DNA of 7,986 bases. Origin: JBIOWF01 sp044868295. Lineage in GTDB: Bacteria > Actinomycetota > Actinomycetes > Streptosporangiales > Streptosporangiaceae. Positions 1-5,477 of this stretch are shown in pieces. The stretch lies in contig JBIOWF010000218.1 in NCBI GenBank assembly GCA_044868295.1, positions 1-7,986 of the forward strand. The letters are read 5' to 3'. Numbering within the stretch: position 1 is the first letter of the stretch; the number at the start of each line of letters is the position of its first letter. The translations under genes were made by a program, and so were the position numbers. The notes beneath the pieces are model-generated. The model did no database searches. It saw only the letters and a list, made by a program, of their open reading frames with translations, and had not been told where the DNA came from.

Positions 1-1
1 G

Positions 2-64
2 CTGGCCCCCGCGCTGATCGGGCTCGCGGTGGGAGGGATCCTCAGCTCCAGGTCGCGTGCTTGA
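2..64 (+). CDS. C-terminal end of a probable membrane protein (partial)
   Basis: Reading from position 2 gives 20 codons and a TGA stop at 62-64. The peptide is hydrophobic (LAPALIGLAVGGIL) and then ends in a short basic tail (SSRSRA), as in the last transmembrane helix and cytoplasmic tail of a transporter or other integral membrane protein. Third codon positions are almost all G or C, which fits real coding sequence in this genome. The gene body lies left of the window, so family and function cannot be named. It is convergent with the secreted-protein gene on the other strand, and the two 3' ends overlap by 23 bp (42-64), so no separate terminator fits between them. The evidence is a short reading frame only, so confidence is moderate. 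Confidence 0.5.
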   Translation: MAPALIGLAVGGILSSRSRA

Positions 65-629
65 GGATCGTGTTCAGGCCCGGAGTGTTCCACTGGTCAA
101 TGAAAAGGATCTTCGACTTCGGCAGGAACCACTCACGCTGGTTGAAGTGCCCCTTGACCTTGCCACCCGACTGGGAGACGCACACCGCCGCCCAGTCGCG
201 GTAGTACGCCTTGTGCCCCGGCCCGACCTGGCGCAGGCCCTTGCCCGCGAGCTTCATCTGGCCGAGCCACAGGTCCTTGTCGAACGGGCAGGGCCCGACG
301 TCGGTCGCCGGGTAGAACGGGCCGTCCGGGGTGTAGGGCCTGAAGAGCTCGTGCCCCACCTTGATCGCCTTGGGACCCATCACCCAGAAGCTGTGACACC
401 CGGAATCGCGGAACCCGAACTCATCAGTGCCGAGGGTGGCGCACGGGCCGGTCACCACCCGCACCCAGTCCTTATTGACCTTGTACACCTTCCACGACTT
501 CGGGATGGTCAGCGTGAGACCGGCACGCAGGTGCAGTGGCTTGGTGCCCGACTCGGTCGCGAACGCCGCCGCCGGAGTCGCCAGTACGGCAACGCCGGCG
601 ACGGCGGCCGTGATCGTCTTTCTCATCAT
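42..629 (-). CDS. Small secreted protein with four cysteines, unknown function
   Basis: This is a 195-aa protein that I do not recognise as a named family. The N-terminus is a clear Sec signal peptide: two Met, Arg-Lys, a hydrophobic stretch (residues 5-18) and a TPAAAFA cleavage region, predicting cleavage after about residue 24. The mature domain of about 170 aa is rich in Trp, Lys and Gly and has four Cys (about residues 63, 78, 114, 150), which suits two disulfides in an extracellular protein. It lacks a lipobox, a transmembrane anchor and any catalytic motif I know. Two adjacent ATG codons (627-629 and 624-626) are candidate starts. The frame stays open to 731, but that extension would bury the signal peptide, so I reject it. 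The Shine-Dalgarno is weak (TAGG about 9 nt upstream). The gene is divergent from otsB across a roughly 310-bp spacer. Extracellular location is inferred; function is unknown. Confidence 0.82.
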   Translation of the reverse strand: MMRKTITAAVAGVAVLATPAAAFATESGTKPLHLRAGLTLTIPKSWKVYKVNKDWVRVVTGPCATLGTDEFGFRDSGCHSFWVMGPKAIKVGHELFRPYTPDGPFYPATDVGPCPFDKDLWLGQMKLAGKGLRQVGPGHKAYYRDWAAVCVSQSGGKVKGHFNQREWFLPKSKILFIDQWNTPGLNTILKHATWS

Positions 630-862
630 GGTCGGCAGCCTAGGCACGCGGACTTGCAGTTCACTTGCGCCGGAATCGGAAGCCCCCACCGCCCCAACAC
701 GGATCGTCGTAAGTCCCGCAGCCATCGGCACCGATCACTTGTGCCGGATCTTGTGCGCCCGGGTGTCTCGCCTGGAGACGGGTCGACCAGACCCGGACGC
801 CGGTACGGCTCGCGCCGCGTGCATGATGGGCAAGCGTGGGTGACGGCGGATTCAGGCCGCGG
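630..862. other. Divergent intergenic region upstream of otsB, with small hairpins
   Basis: This is the upstream part of the roughly 310-bp spacer between the divergent secreted-protein gene and otsB. I see no convincing gene on either strand; the open frames crossing it have atypical composition and no start context. It contains a 12-nt inverted repeat ATCGGCACCGAT at 724-735. It also holds two adjacent hairpins: GTCTC/GAGAC (765-769 with 775-779) and CGGGTC/GACCCG (779-784 with 790-795), which share one base and so cannot both fully form. Promoters for both flanking genes should lie here, but no -35/-10 pair was good enough to call. Confidence 0.5.
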
Positions 863-984
863 CGAGAGGGGTCGGCACATGCATGTTCACGGTGAGGTCC
901 TGGCAGGAGTTCCGGTGGGCCCGCGAGAGGGGGCCGCACATGCGTGATCATGGTGAGAGCCTGACGGGTGTGCCCGTGCGTACG
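863..984 (+). repeat. 61-bp imperfect tandem duplication covering the otsB ribosome-binding site and start
   Basis: Positions 863-923 and 924-984 align without gaps at 46 of 61 bases, and the first 40 columns match at 33. Each copy carries a Shine-Dalgarno-like CGAGAGGGG followed by CACATG, so the ATG at 879 is the counterpart of the otsB ATG at 940. Because 61 is not a multiple of three, the upstream ATG opens a separate 22-codon frame (879-947). Its peptide resembles the OtsB N-terminus (HGEVLAGVPV versus HGESLTGVPV; 12 of 22 residues identical overall). The shared codon-level similarity suggests an old duplication of the gene start. Confidence 0.8.
879..947 (+). CDS. 22-codon upstream ORF, decayed duplicate of the otsB start, possible leader peptide
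   Basis: The ORF starts at ATG 879 and stops at TGA 945-947. It has its own Shine-Dalgarno-like AGAGGGG about 7 nt upstream, of the same kind as the one used by otsB. The TGA overlaps the otsB start region (ATG 940-942), an arrangement that permits translational coupling or reinitiation. The peptide is homologous to the first 22 residues of OtsB through the local 61-bp duplication. It may be an unexpressed remnant, or it may be translated and tune otsB expression; the sequence alone cannot decide. No independent function is claimed. Confidence 0.35.
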   Translation: MHVHGEVLAGVPVGPREGAAHA

Positions 985-1788
985 CCTGAGGGCACGGCCG
1001 GGCTGGCGGCGATCGCGGCCGACCCGGGGGGCGCGGTGATCGGGCTCGACTTCGACGGCACGCTTTCGCCCATCGTCCCCGACCCCGCCGCCGCCTACAT
1101 CCATCCCGAGGCCGCCGAAACGCTGGTGCGGCTGGGGGCGCTCGTAGGCGCCGTGGCGATCGTGACCGGCCGCCCGCCGCTCCAGGCCCTGGAGCTCGGC
1201 ACGACACCCGGCGGGCCTGGGTTGAGCGACGTGCCCGGACTGGTCGTTCTCGGCCACTACGGGCTGGAGCGTTGGGAGGACGGACGCCTGCAGGCGCCGC
1301 CCCCGCCGCCAGGGCTGGACCGCGTCCGCGCGGAGCTGCCCGGCCTGCTGTCCTCGCTGGGCCTGGACGGGGTCGTGGTGGAGGACAAGGGGCAGGCGAT
1401 AGCCGTGCACACAAGGAGGTCTCCGGACCCGGAGGCCGCGCTGGACGCGCTGCGGGGGCCGGTGGCGAAGCTCGCCGCCGAGGCCGGGCTGGCCGTGGAG
1501 CCGGGCAGGCTGGTTCTGGAGCTCCGGCCGCGCGGCATGGACAAGGGCCGGGCGCTGACCGCGTTCCTCGCCGAGCGTGAGGCGCGGTCGGTCATGTTCG
1601 TCGGGGACGACCTGGGCGACCTCGCGGCCTTCGACGCGGTCGCGGCGGCGGGCATTCCCGGGGTCCGGGTGTGCAGCGGCTCGGCTGAGGTCACCGAGCT
1701 CGCCGCCCGGGCCGACGTGGTCGTCGACGGTCCCTCCGGAGTGCTGCGGTTCCTCCGGACGCTCACGGAGGCCATGCCGCCGCGCTGA
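940..1788 (+). CDS. otsB: Trehalose-6-phosphate phosphatase (HAD superfamily)
   Basis: A cytoplasmic 282-aa enzyme that dephosphorylates trehalose 6-phosphate to trehalose, the second step of the OtsA/OtsB pathway. All HAD motifs are visible. Motif I is LDFDGTLSP, with nucleophile Asp37 and acid/base Asp39. Motif II is VTGRP (75-79). The cap region contains GHYGLE (105-110) and EDKG (148-151). RPRGMDKGRAL (196-206) carries the motif III Lys202. Motif IV is GDDLGDLAAF (222-231), with metal-binding Asp residues. Length is normal for actinobacterial TPP. I chose ATG 940 because it has GAGAGGGGG 6-7 nt upstream. An in-frame ATG at 883 would add 19 residues, but it lies inside the duplicated start segment and gives an unnatural N-terminus. 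No otsA is present in the window, so the synthase must be elsewhere or the gene acts alone. The gene ends at the hairpin/repeat region shared with convergent katG. Confidence 0.93.
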   Translation: MRDHGESLTGVPVRTPEGTAGLAAIAADPGGAVIGLDFDGTLSPIVPDPAAAYIHPEAAETLVRLGALVGAVAIVTGRPPLQALELGTTPGGPGLSDVPGLVVLGHYGLERWEDGRLQAPPPPPGLDRVRAELPGLLSSLGLDGVVVEDKGQAIAVHTRRSPDPEAALDALRGPVAKLAAEAGLAVEPGRLVLELRPRGMDKGRALTAFLAEREARSVMFVGDDLGDLAAFDAVAAAGIPGVRVCSGSAEVTELAARADVVVDGPSGVLRFLRTLTEAMPPR

Positions 1789-1793
1789 CTGAG

Positions 1794-1831
1794 GACGTCC
1801 AGGTCGGCCGAGGATGGCCGACCTGGACGTC
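1794..1831. terminator. Perfect 16-bp-stem hairpin between convergent otsB and katG
   Basis: GACGTCCAGGTCGGCC (1794-1809) pairs perfectly with GGCCGACCTGGACGTC (1816-1831) around a 6-nt loop. It begins 6 nt after the otsB stop and lies on the 3' side of katG on the other strand, so it probably terminates both convergent transcripts. Neither side has a U-tract, which is common for actinobacterial hairpin terminators. The right arm is also the first part of the adjacent 23-bp repeat, so alternative pairings with the two further copies are possible. Confidence 0.8.
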
Positions 1832-1888
1832 ACTTATCAGACGACCTGGACGTCACTGATCAGACGACCTGGACGTCACTGATCAGAC
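1820..1888. repeat. Three tandem copies of a 23-bp unit at the katG 3' end
   Basis: Units occupy 1820-1842, 1843-1865 and 1866-1888. Units 2 and 3 are identical, and unit 1 differs at a single base (1835). Each begins GACCTGGACGTC and ends ATCAGAC. Unit 3 includes the katG stop (TCA at 1883-1885 on the + strand) and its last sense codon. Unit 1 supplies one arm of the terminator hairpin. Read in the katG direction, the 23-bp period places stop codons in all three frames just after the gene. Confidence 0.93.
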
Positions 1889-4114
1889 GAGGTCGAACCG
1901 GTCGAGCTTCATCACCTTGTCCCACGCCGCGACGAAGTCGTTCACGAACTTCTCCTTCGCGTCGTCGCTCCCGTAGACCTCCGCGAGCGCGCGCAGCTCG
2001 GAGTTCGACCCGAAGACGAGGTCGACACGGCTGCCGGTCCACTTGACCTCGCCCGTGGCGTCGTCGACGCCCTCGAACGTGTTCGCGTCCTCGGACGTCG
2101 CCTTCCACGTCGTGCCCAGGTCGAGCAGGTTGACGAAGAAGTCGTTGGTCAGCGACCCGGGGGTCGTGGTGAAGACGCCGAGCGGCGACTGCTGGTAGTT
2201 CGCGCCCAGGACGCGGAGGCCACCGACGAGGACCGTCAGCTCGGGGGCGCTCAGGGTCAGCAGGTTCGCCCGGTCGATCAGCAGGTACTCGGCCGGCAGC
2301 CCGTTGGTCTTGCCGAGGTAGTTGCGGAACCCGTCGGCGGCCGGCTCGCGGGCGGCGAAAGACTCCACGTCGGTCAGCTCCTGCGACACGTCCACGCGGC
2401 CCGGCGTGAACGGGACCTCGACGTCGAAGCCGGCGTCCTTGGCCGCCTGCTCGACGGCCGCACCGCCGGCCAGCACGATCAGGTCGGCGAGCGAGATCTG
2501 CTTGCCCCCGGTCTGGGCGGCGTTGAAGGCCTCCTGGATCCCCTCCAGAGCACGCAGCGCCTTCGCCAGCTCGTCGGGCTCGTTGACCTCCCAGCCGCTC
2601 TGCGGCTCAAGGCGGACGCGGGCTCCGTTGGCGCCGCCGCGCTTGTCGCTGCCACGGAAGGACGAGGCAGACGCCCACGCGGTGGAGACGAGCTGGGACA
2701 CCGACAGGCCCGAGGCGAGGATCTGGCCCTTGAGGGCGGCGATGTCCGCGGCGTCGATGACCTCGTGCGTCACCGCGGGGAGGGGGTCCTGCCACAGCAG
2801 CGTCTCGGCCGGGACCTCCGGGCCGAGGTAGCGCACGACCGGGCCCATGTCACGGTGGGTCAGCTTGAACCACGCCCGGGCGAAGGCGTCCGCGAACGCG
2901 TCGGGGTTCTCGAGGAAGCGCCGCGAGATCTGCTCGTAGACCGGGTCGAACCGGAGCGAGAGGTCGGTCGTCAGCATCGTCGGGGCGTGGCTCTTCGACG
3001 AGTCGTGGGCGTCGGGGACCGTGCCCGCTCCCGCGCTGTCCGTCGGCCTCCACTGGTGCGCGCCGGCCGGGCTCTTGAACAGCTCCCACTCGTAGCCGAA
3101 CAGGATCTCGAAGAAGCTGTTGTCCCACGTCACCGGGGTGTTCGTCCAGATGCCCTCGAGACCGCTGGTGATCGTGTCCGCGCCCTTGCCGGTGCCGAAG
3201 GAGTTCTTCCAGCCGAAGCCCTGCTCCTCGATCGAGGCGGCCTCGGGATCGGCGCCGACGTGGTCCGCCGGGCCCGCACCGTGGGTCTTGCCGAAGGTGT
3301 GACCGCCCGCGATCAGGGCGACCGTCTCCTCATCGTTCATCGCCATCCGGCGGAACGTCTCACGGATGTCGCGCGCCGCGGCGAGCGGGTCGGGGTTGCC
3401 GTTCGGGCCCTCCGGGTTGACGTAGATGAGGCCCATCTGGACCGCGCCGAGAGGGTTCTCGAGCTCCCGGTCGCCGGTGTAACGCTCATCGCCGAGCCAG
3501 GTGGACTCAGGGCCCCAGTAGACGTCCTCGTCGGGCTCCCAGACGTCCGCGCGACCGCCGCCGAAGCCGAAGGTCGTGAAGCCCATCGACTCCAGGGCGA
3601 CGTTGCCGGCGAGGATCATGAGGTCGGCCCACGAGAGCTTCTGGCCGTACTTCTTCTTGACCGGCCACAGCAGGCGGCGGGCCTTGTCGAGGTTCCCGTT
3701 GTCGGGCCAGCTGTTGAGGGGGGCGAAGCGCTGCTGGCCGGCCCCGCCGCCGCCACGGCCGTCGCTGATCCGGTAGGTGCCGGCGCTGTGCCAGGCCATC
3801 CGGACCATGAACGGGCCGTAGTGTCCGAAGTCGGCCGGCCACCAGTCCTGCGACGTCGTCAGCACCTCGGCGATGTCCCGCTTCACGGCCGGGAGGTCGA
3901 GGCCCTTGAACGCCTCGGCGTAGTCGAACTCCTCGCCGAGCGGGTTGGCCACGGCGGGGTTCTTGGCGAGGATCTTCAGGTTGAGCCGCTCCGGCCACCA
4001 CTGGCGGTTTCCGCCGCCCTGAGTCGGGTGCGGGGCGCGCCCGTGCGCGACCGGGCAGCCACCGCCGCCCTCCGTCTTCGTGTCTACGACGATCGCGTCA
4101 TGGTTCTCAGACAT
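1883..4114 (-). CDS. katG: Catalase-peroxidase KatG
   Basis: A 743-aa haem enzyme, the usual length for the family, that disproportionates hydrogen peroxide and has broad peroxidase activity. The distal haem site is in FMVRMAWHSAGTYR: Arg105, Trp108, His109. Tyr231 (GLIYVNPEG) and Met257 (FRRMAMND) complete the Trp-Tyr-Met covalent adduct that gives KatG its catalase activity. The proximal His272 is in GGHTFGKTHGAG, with Trp323 and Asp384 at the expected proximal positions. Ser317 in ITSGLE corresponds to Ser315 of the mycobacterial enzyme, whose mutation causes isoniazid resistance. The second half is the degenerate C-terminal peroxidase-like domain. ATG 4114 has GGAAGGA at good spacing. The gene lies 33 bp downstream of the Fur-family gene on the same strand, so co-transcription and peroxide/metal-dependent repression are expected. 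It ends in the 23-bp repeats facing otsB. Confidence 0.98.
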   Translation of the reverse strand: MSENHDAIVVDTKTEGGGGCPVAHGRAPHPTQGGGNRQWWPERLNLKILAKNPAVANPLGEEFDYAEAFKGLDLPAVKRDIAEVLTTSQDWWPADFGHYGPFMVRMAWHSAGTYRISDGRGGGGAGQQRFAPLNSWPDNGNLDKARRLLWPVKKKYGQKLSWADLMILAGNVALESMGFTTFGFGGGRADVWEPDEDVYWGPESTWLGDERYTGDRELENPLGAVQMGLIYVNPEGPNGNPDPLAAARDIRETFRRMAMNDEETVALIAGGHTFGKTHGAGPADHVGADPEAASIEEQGFGWKNSFGTGKGADTITSGLEGIWTNTPVTWDNSFFEILFGYEWELFKSPAGAHQWRPTDSAGAGTVPDAHDSSKSHAPTMLTTDLSLRFDPVYEQISRRFLENPDAFADAFARAWFKLTHRDMGPVVRYLGPEVPAETLLWQDPLPAVTHEVIDAADIAALKGQILASGLSVSQLVSTAWASASSFRGSDKRGGANGARVRLEPQSGWEVNEPDELAKALRALEGIQEAFNAAQTGGKQISLADLIVLAGGAAVEQAAKDAGFDVEVPFTPGRVDVSQELTDVESFAAREPAADGFRNYLGKTNGLPAEYLLIDRANLLTLSAPELTVLVGGLRVLGANYQQSPLGVFTTTPGSLTNDFFVNLLDLGTTWKATSEDANTFEGVDDATGEVKWTGSRVDLVFGSNSELRALAEVYGSDDAKEKFVNDFVAAWDKVMKLDRFDLV

Positions 4115-4147
4115 GAAAATCCTTCCGGACTAGGCGGATCACGGTGC

Positions 4148-4585
4148 TCAGGAACTGCGGGCGGTGGAACAGTCGGGGCACAGGCCCCAGTAGATGACGT
4201 CGGCCTCGTCGATCGAGAAGCCGTGGTCGTCGGACGCGTTCAGGCAGGGCGCCTCGCCGACCGCGCAGTCGACGTCAGCGACGGCGCCGCACGACCGGCA
4301 CACGACGTGGTGGTGGTTGTCGCCGACACGCCTCTCGAACAGGGCGGGGCTGCCGGCCGGTTCGATGCGGCGTACGAGTCCCGCCGCGGTGAGCGCGTGA
4401 AGGGCCTCGTACACGGCCTGGAGGGAAATGTGGCCTACTCGATCACGCACCCGGGAGGCGATCGCCTCGACGCCGAGGTGGTCACCGTCCTGGAAGGTCT
4501 CGATCAGCGCGACGCGGGCGGCCGTCACCCGCAGGCCGGCACCGCGCAGCTCCTCGACGGTGGTCGGAGTCTCGGGTGCGGTCAT
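4148..4585 (-). CDS. furA: FurA/CatR-type Fur-family repressor of katG
   Basis: A 145-aa Fur-superfamily metalloregulator. The N-terminal winged helix includes a recognition region SLQAVYEALHALTAAGLVRR (about 54-73). The dimerisation/metal domain has His91-93 (DNHHHVVC) and two CxxC pairs, Cys96/Cys99 (CRSCG) and Cys136/Cys139 (CPDC), which form the structural zinc site. Extra cysteines in DVDCAVGEAPC (107, 114) are typical of the actinobacterial FurA/FurS branch paired with katG. In mycobacteria and streptomycetes such proteins repress their own promoter and katG until peroxide or loss of metal releases them; this is inferred here from linkage and family. Start choice is open: ATG 4585, or an in-frame TTG at 4594 immediately after GGAAGGTAGG. 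I prefer ATG with about 9 nt to TAGG. It could instead be a CatR-like or PerR-like regulator, but the katG partnership makes FurA/CatR most likely. Confidence 0.92.
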   Translation of the reverse strand: MTAPETPTTVEELRGAGLRVTAARVALIETFQDGDHLGVEAIASRVRDRVGHISLQAVYEALHALTAAGLVRRIEPAGSPALFERRVGDNHHHVVCRSCGAVADVDCAVGEAPCLNASDDHGFSIDEADVIYWGLCPDCSTARSS

Positions 4586-4602
4586 GGCGCCCAACCTACC
4601 TT

Positions 4603-4647
4603 CCTAAACACGAACGATGCAAGATAACGAATGATCCAAGTTTAAGG
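4603..4647. promoter_or_regulatory. AT-rich operator/promoter region of fur-katG, probable Fur-family binding site
   Basis: This AT-rich island in GC-rich DNA sits just upstream of the fur start, in the divergent spacer with the 4682 gene. It holds a direct repeat, ACGAACGATGCAAG (4610-4623) and ACGAATGATCCAAG (4627-4640), with 12 of 14 bases identical and a 17-bp period. The repeat is bracketed by the inverted TAAAC (4605-4609) and GTTTA (4640-4644). On the minus strand, TATCTT (4626-4621) is a possible -10, giving a start site only about 20-30 nt before the fur start codon. The operator role is inferred from position, composition and the autoregulation known for this family. Confidence 0.55.
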
Positions 4648-4681
4648 CCGTCTCAGGAATGGCGATAGCGTGAGGGTCCAT

Positions 4682-5098
4682 ATGGACGATTTGCAGAACA
4701 ACGAGGCATCTGATCACTTCTTGGAGGCTTTCGCCCAGATAGTGGCCGGCGACTCCGCGCTGTTGCTCGACGGGTGGACCGGACTGGTCCTGGTGTGTCA
4801 GGTCGAGGACGGCACGCCGGACATGACCGGCTTCTGCTACCACGCGACCTCCGCCGTGCCGGTGGCACCGTCGGATTTCGCCGTGTTCGACGTCGTCGAG
4901 CGGCTGCGCGACGCGATGGCGGCTCGGGACGGACGACCTGCCTGGCAGGCGGCGCTGTTCCGCCTGGTACGGCAGACCGGCCGGTTGACCGTGGACTTCG
5001 AATACGTGGACCCGGAGCGGTGGGCGGTGACGCCGACGACAGTGGCCCACCGCAAGGAACAGTTCGCCCGCCTGCTCACGGACGCCGTTCCGGACTAG
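4682..5098 (+). CDS. YezG/DUF600-like immunity-type protein
   Basis: A small acidic soluble protein of 138 aa without signal peptide or membrane segment. The layout resembles the YezG-like (DUF600) immunity/antitoxin family: an N-terminal helix (DHFLEAFAQIV), a beta-rich middle (LVLVCQVEDG, GFCYHATSAVPV), a helix with FDVVERLRDAMA, PAWQAALFRLVRQTG, and near the C-terminus the signature-like LTVDFEYVDPERWAVTPTT. Members of this family neutralise polymorphic toxins such as LXG or YeeF-type effectors. No toxin gene lies beside it here, so it would be an orphan, and the assignment comes from remembered motif resemblance. I chose ATG 4682 because TGAGGG lies 5-6 nt upstream; an in-frame GTG at 4670 adds only four residues and has a poorer site. 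It is divergent from fur, so the operator region may also influence it. Its TAG stop is shared with the convergent gene through a CTAG palindrome. Confidence 0.75.
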   Translation: MDDLQNNEASDHFLEAFAQIVAGDSALLLDGWTGLVLVCQVEDGTPDMTGFCYHATSAVPVAPSDFAVFDVVERLRDAMAARDGRPAWQAALFRLVRQTGRLTVDFEYVDPERWAVTPTTVAHRKEQFARLLTDAVPD

Positions 5099-5394
5099 GG
5101 GCGCAGGCCGAAACGGCGGGCCGCCCGGTCGCGTTGCCGGGTGGCGCGTAACCGGCGCAGGCGCTTGACCAGCATCGGGTCGTGCTCCATGGCTTCCGGC
5201 CGGTCGATCAGCTCGCCCAGGAGCTGGTAGTACCGCGTCGCGGAGATGTCGAAGGTCTCCCGGATGGCCTGTTCCTTGGCTCCCGCGTAGCGCCACCACT
5301 GGCGCTCGAATGTGAGGAGCTTGCGCTCTCGCTCTGAGAGTTCCTGAGGCTCGGGGTTGTTCTCGGGCGCGGGCTCGGCAGCTCCAGTGTCCAT
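5095..5394 (-). CDS. DUF3263 family protein
   Basis: A 99-aa basic protein of the actinobacterial DUF3263 family. The first 18 residues are an acidic, Pro/Glu-rich low-complexity stretch. The conserved core follows: LSERERKLLTFERQWWRYAG (about 19-38), AKEQAIRETFDISATRYYQLL, DRPEAMEHDPMLVKRLRRLR, and an Arg-rich tail. The part with ISATRYYQLLGELI resembles a helix-turn-helix, and with the basic tail it suggests nucleic-acid binding, but I know of no established function. ATG 5394 has a strong AGGAGG about 6 nt upstream. The stop codon TAG (5097-5095) overlaps the stop of the convergent YezG-like gene by four bases (CTAG), leaving no room for a terminator. It is divergent from the SAM hydrolase gene over 83 bp. 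Confidence 0.92.
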   Translation of the reverse strand: MDTGAAEPAPENNPEPQELSERERKLLTFERQWWRYAGAKEQAIRETFDISATRYYQLLGELIDRPEAMEHDPMLVKRLRRLRATRQRDRAARRFGLRP

Positions 5395-5406
5395 GTGCCC
5401 CTCCTC

Positions 5407-5449
5407 AGTCGGGCTTGCGGCCCGGACCTCATGTTAGTCGGGATTGCGG
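5407..5449. repeat. Paired 14-nt direct repeat in the divergent promoter region
   Basis: AGTCGGGCTTGCGG (5407-5420) recurs as AGTCGGGATTGCGG (5436-5449), matching at 13 of 14 bases with a 29-bp period. It lies in the 83-bp spacer between the divergent DUF3263 and SAM hydrolase genes, so it could be a pair of protein-binding sites. It could also be another of the short duplications seen at gene boundaries in this window. I found no clear -35/-10 pair. Confidence 0.55.
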
Positions 5450-5477
5450 GGGTGTTCAGAGCGGATGGGCAGACGTA

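Noticed and set aside
630..731. N-terminal extension of the secreted protein to 731
   Set aside because: It would place about 34 extra residues before an evident signal peptide, and no ribosome-binding site supports it.
883..939. Upstream ATG 883 as the otsB start
   Set aside because: It lies within the 61-bp duplication; the true counterpart of the otsB start is ATG 879 in another frame. ATG 940 has the better ribosome-binding site and a natural N-terminus.
57..947. Long + strand open frame of 296 codons spanning the secreted-protein gene and the spacer
   Set aside because: It is antisense to a gene with a clear signal peptide, has Arg-rich unnatural composition, and only its last 22 codons are meaningful, as the duplicated otsB start.
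1820..1888. CRISPR array or clustered repeat-spacer structure
   Set aside because: The 23-bp units are directly contiguous with no spacers and no cas genes are nearby.
2765..4627. 620-codon + strand open frame across katG and fur
   Set aside because: It is antisense to two strongly identified genes; its Arg/Ala/Val-rich composition is typical of a shadow frame in high-GC DNA.
5415..5477. TTG 5415 as the SAM hydrolase start
   Set aside because: It lies in the promoter-side spacer, has no good Shine-Dalgarno and adds 21 residues absent from the family layout.
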